Shown here piece by piece: positions 9,051-13,879 of a stretch of DNA of 23,949 nucleotides; the first letter of the stretch is position 1, and each line of letters opens with the position of its first letter. Where the stretch lies: contig DFHC01000094.1 in assembly GCA_002372575.1 (NCBI GenBank), positions 1 to 23,949 on the forward strand. The letters are read 5' to 3'. The notes beneath the pieces were generated by a model. It did no database searches. It saw only the letters and a list, made by a program, of their open reading frames with translations, and was not told where the DNA came from. This stretch comes from a bacterium UBA3734. GTDB lineage: Bacteria > Bacteroidota > Bacteroidia > Bacteroidales > Bacteroidaceae. Position numbers and translations under genes: made by a program.

Positions 9051-9557
9051 TCGATAGTTTTCGCGATTGGAAAGACATTTGACTTTAACTCCACGAGCCG
9101 CAGGCTCGGAACGCCCGAAGCGGACGACGATGCCTCGTTCCTCTACCAGTCCTATCCCGTCGAGGGCTTCACGTCGTTCTATCGTGTGGCTGTAGATGAA
9201 GCGTTTATGGGCACCACCATGGCAACTTGGCGCGTGGAGTCGGTTGCTTCCACCAACGATAAATATGGCTGGGTCACGCTCGAATCGCACGGCGAGGGTC
9301 AATACGTGCTCCGCGCCCCGTGGAACACATTCCAGTACATGAACTTCGACCAATTTGCCGACGAAAGCTACCTCTATGCCGACAAGGCCGAGGGTGCCGT
9401 CTTCACCATCGAGGACTCTACCGTGGGCATCGAAACAATTGATAATGGACAATTGACAATTGATAATTCGGCGGTTTATAACCTGCAAGGGCAGCGCGTC
9501 GGTGCGCCGAGCAAGGGAATTTACATCCAAAATGGACGGAAAAAAGTGGTGAAATAA
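9048..9557 (+). pseudogene. 3' remnant of a secreted/surface protein gene with C-terminal sorting-type tail
   Basis: The frame opens just after a TAG at 9045 and runs to TAA at 9555-9557, about 169 codons. It begins inside a tandem repeat and has no credible start or signal peptide. The end reads VYNLQGQRVGAPSKGIYIQNGRKKVVK-like (split here: VYNLQGQRVGAPSKG then IYIQNGRKKVVK), the usual short tail of large Prevotella-type surface proteins. The middle (SYPVEGFTSFYRV, GEGQYVLRAPWNTFQY) is folded-looking but I do not recognise the family. I read it as the last part of a larger gene whose front is gone. A translated product from the GTG at 9186 is possible but unlikely to be functional. Confidence 0.6.
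9435..9469. repeat. Heptamer tandem repeat inside a reading frame
   Basis: Five 7-nt units (ACAATTG, ATAATGG, ACAATTG, ACAATTG, ATAATTC) lie in the gene remnant and are read in frame as TIDNGQLTIDN, immediately before the C-terminal tail. Confidence 0.85.
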
Positions 9558-9590
9558 AAATTTTTGGCAAAATATGAATTAATAATCTGG

Positions 9591-9853
9591 TTAAACATAC
9601 CATACCCCATCATTATCCTTGCCTTCACGCTTCAAGATTCCCATTTTCTTCAACAGGGATAGATCACGTTCAATGGTACGTTGGCTCACCGACAACATCA
9701 CCGACATTTATTGTCGATGCCAAAGAAAAGCGAGCCACCCAAGCCGTTGGCAAAGGCTCTCACGCTCTTCAACCAACTTTTCGGTTTCCTTTCCTCAAGC
9801 ATCAACTTGAAATCGTATGCGGTACATTCCGCTATCAGATTCTCTAATTTCAT
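9591..9853 (-). pseudogene. AlbA_2-type DNA-binding/ATPase-like gene with its middle deleted
   Basis: The minus strand starts with ATG at 9853 and reads MKLENLIAECTAYDFK, then LEERKPKSWLKSVRAFANG and GGSLFFGIDN. This is the start of the AlbA_2 (Schlafen-like, formerly 'divergent AAA') family. A TGA follows after about 51 codons. At once, in another frame, comes VSQRTIERDLSLLKKMGIL followed by KREGKDNDGVWYV and TAA at 9591, which matches the C-terminal winged-helix of the same family. Full-length members have roughly 400-550 residues, so several hundred central residues and the reading frame are lost. It is non-functional. It was recognised by eye from both ends. Confidence 0.75.
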
Positions 9854-9914
9854 TTCTTATCGCGTAAAGAATTACAACGGCTCAAGTGTAAAGGTTGCAA
9901 TATTTTTTGTATTA

Positions 9915-9962
9915 AAGAAAAAATCGGGCGAAAACTTCACTTTTTTGTGAGTTCCCGCCCGA
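9915..9962 (-). terminator. Intrinsic terminator of the BspA-like / small-protein transcript
   Basis: On the minus strand a 7-bp GC-rich stem (TCGGGCG/CGCCCGA) is extended by an imperfect A/T-rich stem around an A-rich loop. It is followed by ATTTTTTC. It starts 18 bp after the stop of the 63-residue gene. Confidence 0.75.
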
Positions 9963-9979
9963 ATTCTATGGCACAAAAA

Positions 9980-10171
9980 CTAATCCCAAACGCTATTGGT
10001 ACTAATTTTGTCGGCCTCGTCCCAGAAATCGTAGTCGTTGAATTGTCGGGCTTCGGCATCGCTTTGGTTGCCTTCCTCTCCCGGATCAACATACAACGGA
10101 CTGCCTTCGAGCAGCGTCATCGATTCTATGCTTTTCACCTTCGTCTGAGGTGTCAGATATTGCTTTTTCAT
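9980..10171 (-). CDS. Small acidic protein of unknown function (63 aa)
   Basis: The product starts MKKQYLTPQTKVKSIES, continues with a small hydrophobic-polar stretch (MTLLEGSPLYVDPGEEG) and ends in an acidic, aromatic tail (EARQFNDYDFWDEAD...SVWD). I recognise this layout (basic MKKQY.xP start, TLLEGS-type middle, D/E/W-rich end) from numerous unnamed small proteins of Prevotella and Bacteroides; none has an established function that I know. It has no signal peptide or membrane segment. It carries an unusually good Shine-Dalgarno (AAAGGAGG) ten bases before the ATG, and its first 86 bp overlap the 3' end of the BspA-like frame in a different frame, so translational coupling is likely. A terminator follows directly. 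Confidence 0.7.
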   Translation of the reverse strand: MKKQYLTPQTKVKSIESMTLLEGSPLYVDPGEEGNQSDAEARQFNDYDFWDEADKISTNSVWD

Positions 10172-12740
10172 GACTTGTTCCTCCTTTCTTTTTGCGGATG
10201 ATTACTTTCTTTCCGTTCATGATGTAAAGTCCCTTTGCGGTGGGTTTTGCATTGAGTTTCCGACCGTCGATGGTGTACCATTGCGCAGGCACGGCATCGC
10301 CCACGCTCGGATCACCGATAACTGTCACGTCGCCGCCCCACAACAGGCTGATGCTCTTCGCATCGCCGCCGGTGGGAATCTCGCTCGTCAGAACTTGCAG
10401 GTAGGCGCGATTGGCAGGCATCTTCACGTCCCCGTTGTCGGCGGCTATCTTCACGAATTTTCCGCTCTTCAGCATGAAATTGGTGTAGTCGCCACTCGTG
10501 GGTTCGATGTGCGTCGCCTCGACGACGGCCACAAGCGCATTGTCCGTGATGTCGGCTGCTGCGTCGGTTGTCACGGTGAGCAGATAGGTTTCGCCGCCCG
10601 TGCCACGCATCAGAACGCCTGTGTTGGCAGGGACGATGCCGCCGTCGATGTCGCTCACGGCAATCGTACTCGAACTGTTGTTGTAGGTCGTGCAATAGTG
10701 GGCGGTCAGGCCGTCGGGCAGCAGCATGTTTGTCGGCGAACTGAACGTTCCGATGCCCGACGACGGAACCGTGTATTCTGCCTTCACCGTCCAGCCTTCG
10801 GGGATGCCGTAATATTCTCCATCATCGGGGTTTACTCCTATTTCCCAATCCTCCATGCCCGCTGCCTTGACGAAAGTACCTGTAGGAGACACATTAGTTA
10901 GCCAATTGAGTGTGCAGTTATCTGCCGAAATATCTGTAGCGAGGCATTTTACATAGTTCAGATTGGAGCAACCCCAGAACATCCAGATATAACAACCTTC
11001 AGCCAATGTGGTGGCAGGCAGAACGGGAGCGGTGGTCAGGCTGGTACAACCCTCAAACATTTTGTAGTAGCACCAATAGGCCATTGAGGTGGAAGGCAAT
11101 GCCGGGGCTGTCTGTAGATTGGTGCAGTTGCTGAACATATCCTTATAGCACTTGTCAACCATGACGGTGGCAGGCAATGCTGGAGCTACGGTCAAGCCCG
11201 TACAACCCTCGAACATGCCGTGGTAACACGCCACAGACAAGGTGGTGGCGGGCAGTTCAGGTGCGGTCTGCAAACTGGTACAACCACCGAACATGCCTGA
11301 ATAACAACTCTCCATCATAATGGTAGCGGGTAGTGCTGGAGCAGTTTGCAAATTCGTACAACCATAGAACATGGACCAGTAGCAGCCGACAGCCAAGGTG
11401 GTGGCAGGCAGCACGGGAGGAGTTGTCAGAGAAGTACACTCCCTAAACATTCCGTAATAGCAACTTTCAGCCAATGTAGTGGCAGGCAATACGGGTGTGG
11501 TGTTCAAAGCCGTGCATCCTTTGAACATTTCATAGTAACAATTCTTTGCCAGCGTGGTGGCAGGCAGCTCAGGTATCCTCGTCAACCCCGTGCAATTACG
11601 GAACATACGCATGTAGCAGCAGTTCGATAGCGTGGTGGTGCCAAGCACCAGGTCCTTTGTTGGATGGTTCCTAATTCTCGTGTTTCCATCAAACAATCCG
11701 TAGCAAGCGTAATTGTCATTTAAAACCGTCTCGAAGTTATAGAGGCTCATCACGTTGCCATAGACATAACAGTTGCCGGATGTATTTTTAAAACAACTAT
11801 ACGCATCGTAACCTATCGCCAAAGGTGCGTTATTTTCCCTTTTGAATTGGATTTTGCTGCCCACGCCTGTAACATAACAAGGATTATTGGTAGAGCCTGA
11901 TGAAAACGTCGACCAATTTGACCAAGTGTTATTGCTCGCGTTATATGTCCTGTATTGAAGGCCATAGAGACTCATTGTGGTATATAAGTTAATCATCAGT
12001 GTATTACTTAATGACTCAAACGTCAGCGGCGTTTCCGTCATCGGCGTTTCAAGTTCGACCTTCGTGTAAATCACCGTGGTGACCTCCGAATTATAATTGA
12101 TAACAGCTTCTACGTGCTTGATAACTATGTTGTTCTCGACGGTATAATATACATTGTCAATGGCAGTTGAACCGAGATGGGTTACGAACCCCTTTGGTGC
12201 GTCGATAGGATTATCAAAGGGTTCCATCCTCTCTGCGTTTTTTGCGTCAAGGACTGCCTTGAAGCCCGCGTCAAGGTCATACAGGTTGGAGTTGATGTCA
12301 GAAACGACCGATTTGTCGGCATAATACAGCGTTCCCACATACCCAGCGCTGCTCCAGTTCTCGTCCATAGCCGCTATGAGGTCTGGATTAGAGCAAAGAG
12401 CCAATCTTTGTTCCGGCAAAACAATGTCACCATAAGATTCATACGCTGCGAGCAGGGGGGCATAATCGCCGTCGGCCATGCCGTTCAGGCCGTCAAGCAG
12501 GTTTTGCAACAGCGAACAGCTTAAAGTAATGTCGCCGGAATACAGGTACTTGATTTCCGACACGCCATCAACGACGACCTCACCGACATAAACGGTGGAG
12601 GATTTAGTTAGTACTTCGTTAAAAACAACGGTGTTGATTACATTACCCTGCGCCTTAGCCGTCATCGGCATCAAGGCCATCATGCACAACAATGCCGCGA
12701 GTGTCGCGTGCATCTTTTGGGGTAGCAGTTTGTTTTTCAT
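10086..12740 (-). CDS. BspA-like repeat surface protein, secreted
   Basis: From the ATG at 12740 the product is 884 residues with a signal peptide (about 1-31, ending TAKAQ). An N-terminal region of about 330 residues is not recognised. Residues 366-599 are nine 26-residue repeats with consensus LPATTLAxxCYxxMFxGCTSLxTAP, the BspA/DUF285 type of leucine-rich-like repeat known from surface adhesins of Bacteroidales. A tenth degenerate unit follows (LATDISADNC). The C-terminus has a beta-rich region and a short tail (WYTIDGRKLNAKP, KGLYIMNGKKVIIRK) of the kind used for surface export. The frame also stays open to 12806, but the residues before 12740 do not form a leader. The last 29 or so residues after IIRK are not tail-like and overlap the next gene, suggesting loss of the original stop codon. 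Confidence 0.8.
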   Translation of the reverse strand: MKNKLLPQKMHATLAALLCMMALMPMTAKAQGNVINTVVFNEVLTKSSTVYVGEVVVDGVSEIKYLYSGDITLSCSLLQNLLDGLNGMADGDYAPLLAAYESYGDIVLPEQRLALCSNPDLIAAMDENWSSAGYVGTLYYADKSVVSDINSNLYDLDAGFKAVLDAKNAERMEPFDNPIDAPKGFVTHLGSTAIDNVYYTVENNIVIKHVEAVINYNSEVTTVIYTKVELETPMTETPLTFESLSNTLMINLYTTMSLYGLQYRTYNASNNTWSNWSTFSSGSTNNPCYVTGVGSKIQFKRENNAPLAIGYDAYSCFKNTSGNCYVYGNVMSLYNFETVLNDNYACYGLFDGNTRIRNHPTKDLVLGTTTLSNCCYMRMFRNCTGLTRIPELPATTLAKNCYYEMFKGCTALNTTPVLPATTLAESCYYGMFRECTSLTTPPVLPATTLAVGCYWSMFYGCTNLQTAPALPATIMMESCYSGMFGGCTSLQTAPELPATTLSVACYHGMFEGCTGLTVAPALPATVMVDKCYKDMFSNCTNLQTAPALPSTSMAYWCYYKMFEGCTSLTTAPVLPATTLAEGCYIWMFWGCSNLNYVKCLATDISADNCTLNWLTNVSPTGTFVKAAGMEDWEIGVNPDDGEYYGIPEGWTVKAEYTVPSSGIGTFSSPTNMLLPDGLTAHYCTTYNNSSSTIAVSDIDGGIVPANTGVLMRGTGGETYLLTVTTDAAADITDNALVAVVEATHIEPTSGDYTNFMLKSGKFVKIAADNGDVKMPANRAYLQVLTSEIPTGGDAKSISLLWGGDVTVIGDPSVGDAVPAQWYTIDGRKLNAKPTAKGLYIMNGKKVIIRKKKGGTSHEKAISDTSDEGEKHRIDDAARRQSVVC
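10180..10187 (-). promoter_or_regulatory. Shine-Dalgarno site (AAAGGAGG) of the 63-aa gene
   Basis: AAAGGAGG lies 8 nt upstream of the ATG at 10171, inside the 3' coding part of the BspA-like frame. Strong Shine-Dalgarno sites are uncommon in Bacteroidota, so this one supports the small gene being real and independently translated. Confidence 0.75.
10944..11645 (-). repeat. Nine tandem 78-bp repeats coding the BspA-like units
   Basis: The units are exactly 78 bp (26 codons), with no length variation over nine copies. Each contains a CY pair and an MFxGC core. DNA identity is partial, so the copies are old or diversified and not freshly amplified. Confidence 0.85.
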
Positions 12741-12760
12741 ACAGTTTGTTGTTTTAATGG

Positions 12761-12783
12761 TTATTGAATATTGGTTATTTGTT
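12761..12783. repeat. 23-bp direct repeat, left copy (right copy 12949-12971)
   Basis: The sequence starting TTATTGAATATTGG is identical over 23 bp at 12949-12971. The two copies flank a 165-bp segment with strong internal inverted repeats, in the region upstream of the BspA-like gene. Confidence 0.85.
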
Positions 12784-12792
12784 GATTGAAGC

Positions 12793-12932
12793 TTCGGATG
12801 TTTCACATCCTCAGCGAATCGGTGGTACGAGGGTCAGCCTCTTCGAAGCCGAGGGTGCGAGGATAGCTTTGGCGATTAGAACGCTCTGTTACAGAGGGTA
12901 TTCTCGCACCATCGTACCCCCGTACCTCCGAA
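12793..12932 (-). other. Cruciform-like structured element in the leader of the BspA-like gene
   Basis: Outer arms 12820-12834 (CGGTGGTACGAGGGT) and 12916-12930 pair at 14 of 15 positions, one a G-U. Inner arms 12854-12865 (GGTGCGAGGATA) and 12899-12910 pair at 11 of 12. Inside and beside them are small hairpins, CTCTGTTACAGAG (12883-12895) and GGATG/CATCC (12796-12810). TTCGGA and TCCGAA mark the outer ends. The element lies 53-192 bp upstream of the BspA-like start, so it would be in the mRNA leader if transcription begins upstream. It has no open frame of note. It may be an RNA regulatory structure or a miniature mobile element; I do not recognise a named family. Confidence 0.6.
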
Positions 12933-12949
12933 ACTTATGTTTGTTTATT

Positions 12950-12991
12950 TATTGAATATTGGTTATTTGTTATTGTTTATTGTTTATTGAC
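12950..12991. repeat. Heptamer tandem repeat (TATTGTT type)
   Basis: Six 7-nt units follow one another: TATTGAA, TATTGGT, TATTTGT, TATTGTT, TATTGTT, TATTGAC. They include the right copy of the 23-bp direct repeat and end at the U-tract of the candidate RNA on the minus strand. Confidence 0.85.
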
Positions 12992-13149
12992 AAATAAAAA
13001 ACGTGGACTATTTTACTTCGTCTACGTTTTCCGAGGCATTGGGGATGGCCTAACAATCTTAAACGAGCAACAGTCCACGCCAGCGGCGTGAACCGTCAAC
13101 TATTGTTCTTGATTGTTTCGTCTAATTCCCCAATTATTCGGAAAACAAG
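12991..13149 (-). ncRNA. Candidate rod-shaped small RNA (possibly 6S-like) or attenuator leader
   Basis: Read on the minus strand, the RNA would begin at about 13148, just after a TAGCTTTG box. It would fold as one long rod: 9-bp closing stem (13138-13146 with 13026-13034), 3x3 loop, 8-bp stem (13127-13134 with 13038-13045), a central bubble, 7-bp stem (13111-13117 with 13052-13058), then a 9-bp apical stem (13085-13093 with 13073-13081) with a triloop. One apical pair is G-U on this strand but an A-C mismatch on the other, which favours minus-strand RNA. A terminator-like hairpin (13020-13030 with 12998-13008) and a T-run follow. The size and central bubble recall 6S RNA, but I cannot confirm the family. 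Confidence 0.5.
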
Positions 13150-13152
13150 AAT

Positions 13153-13160
13153 CAAAGCTA
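13153..13160 (-). promoter_or_regulatory. Putative -7 box (TAGCTTTG) for the rod-like RNA
   Basis: TAGCTTTG on the minus strand fits TAnnTTTG, and its expected start site falls on the first bases of the rod. No clear TTG-type -33 element is seen at 19-21 nt, so the call is moderate. Confidence 0.4.
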
Positions 13161-13288
13161 ACGCTTCTTGTCTATATGTTTTTTTGCTTTGTTTTATGTC
13201 ATAGGCAAGTTCAGTTTTGAGGGTTGATGGTTGAGGTTTGAATTATTTTGAAAGAATAATCAATGATGGTTTGTTTCGTTTAAATCGG

Positions 13289-13561
13289 TTAGAATAAATC
13301 GGAGTGGGTGCCTGTGCCCGTGAAAAGCAGCGTCAGTTCAGTATCGTTCTGTTCCCAAATAAGCAGCCAGTCACCTTTCAAGTGACATTCCCAACAGCCT
13401 GCATAGTCGCTCGACAGCTTGTGAGGCCGGTATGTCATCGGCAGCCTGCCATCCGCTTCAAGCAGGCGAATGGCCGTCTTGAGCAGTTCCATATTGTAGC
13501 CCCGTTTCCGACAGCGTTCAGTGTCTTTTCGGAAACTTTTGGTCATCTGTACTTTATACAT
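13289..13561 (-). CDS. yafQ: YafQ-family mRNA interferase toxin
   Basis: YafQ-type toxins (RelE/ParE superfamily) cut mRNA on the ribosome and are blocked by a partner antitoxin. The 90-residue product has the family landmarks: PHKL with H47, CHLKGDW with H60, D64 and W65, and a final THSDLF with H86. These line up with the catalytic His/His/Asp/Trp/His set of E. coli YafQ. The ATG at 13561 lies 4 bp after the antitoxin stop, the usual antitoxin-first order with tight coupling. The length and key residues look intact, so the toxin is probably active. Confidence 0.88.
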   Translation of the reverse strand: MYKVQMTKSFRKDTERCRKRGYNMELLKTAIRLLEADGRLPMTYRPHKLSSDYAGCWECHLKGDWLLIWEQNDTELTLLFTGTGTHSDLF

Positions 13562-13565
13562 ACGC

Positions 13566-13769
13566 TTAAATTCCTAACGACTGAAACATTTCTTCGGATG
13601 AGTCGAATGTCTCTATGCGACCTGCGAGCTTGTCTTCCTGCGAGCGAAGAAAGCTGCCTTTGGACTTGGGGGAGATTTTCCTCACCAACACGCCCAGTGC
13701 CTGCAAATAGGCCATTAAAGCCTTTCCGTTTGCGGTGCGCTCATTCAGTGTAACAGCATAAGTTGCCAT
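13566..13769 (-). CDS. Antitoxin of the YafQ-type pair
   Basis: This 67-residue protein (starts MATYAVTLNERTANGKAL) lies immediately before the toxin gene and should bind and neutralise it. The start at 13769 is chosen because AGAAAGGAAG lies about 7 nt upstream. An earlier in-frame ATG at 13796 would add nine residues but falls at the predicted transcription start. The same frame stays open far upstream, but only as the shadow of the symporter gene. The family resembles small RelB/DinJ-like or DUF2683-type antitoxins common in Bacteroidota; I am sure of the role by position and less sure of the fold. Confidence 0.78.
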   Translation of the reverse strand: MATYAVTLNERTANGKALMAYLQALGVLVRKISPKSKGSFLRSQEDKLAGRIETFDSSEEMFQSLGI

Positions 13770-13801
13770 AATGCTTCCTTTCTTTTTGGCGTTCATCGTT
13801 G

Positions 13802-13834
13802 CAAAGTTACAACAAAAAAGCGAAACTGCCAAAA
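13802..13834 (-). promoter_or_regulatory. Promoter of the toxin-antitoxin operon
   Basis: The -7 box TAACTTTG (13802-13809 on the minus strand) follows a TTTTGG -33 element (13829-13834) with about 19-20 nt between them. The -33 part lies in the loop and edge of the terminator hairpin of the preceding symporter gene. Confidence 0.6.
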
Positions 13835-13843
13835 GTTTCGCTT
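13812..13843 (-). terminator. Terminator of the kelch-symporter gene (dispersed repeat copy 2)
   Basis: On the minus strand AAGCGAAACT, loop TTTGGC, AGTTTCGCTT is followed by TTTTG. It lies about 37 bp after the symporter stop. The core is shared with the hairpin at 8937-8976. Confidence 0.7.
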
Positions 13844-13879
13844 CTTTTTTTAGGAGCTCGGAACGTTCCCGTTCCAGCC

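Noticed and set aside
9619..9950. Two plus-strand open frames over 9619-9950
   Set aside because: They lie opposite the AlbA_2 remnant and run into the terminator; no domain or start signal.
13046..13146. Integron attC-like site (GCCTAAC and inner palindromes)
   Set aside because: There is no matching GTTAGGC partner at the other end, no integrase and no cassette array.
12981..13146. CRISPR-like or other spaced repeat array
   Set aside because: The repeats are contiguous short units or inverted arms, with no regular spacers and no cas genes.
13145..13185. Terminator-like hairpin on the plus strand (ACAAGAA/TTCTTGT then T-run)
   Set aside because: The T-run is six bases away from the stem and no plus-strand gene ends there; the minus-strand reading explains the region better.
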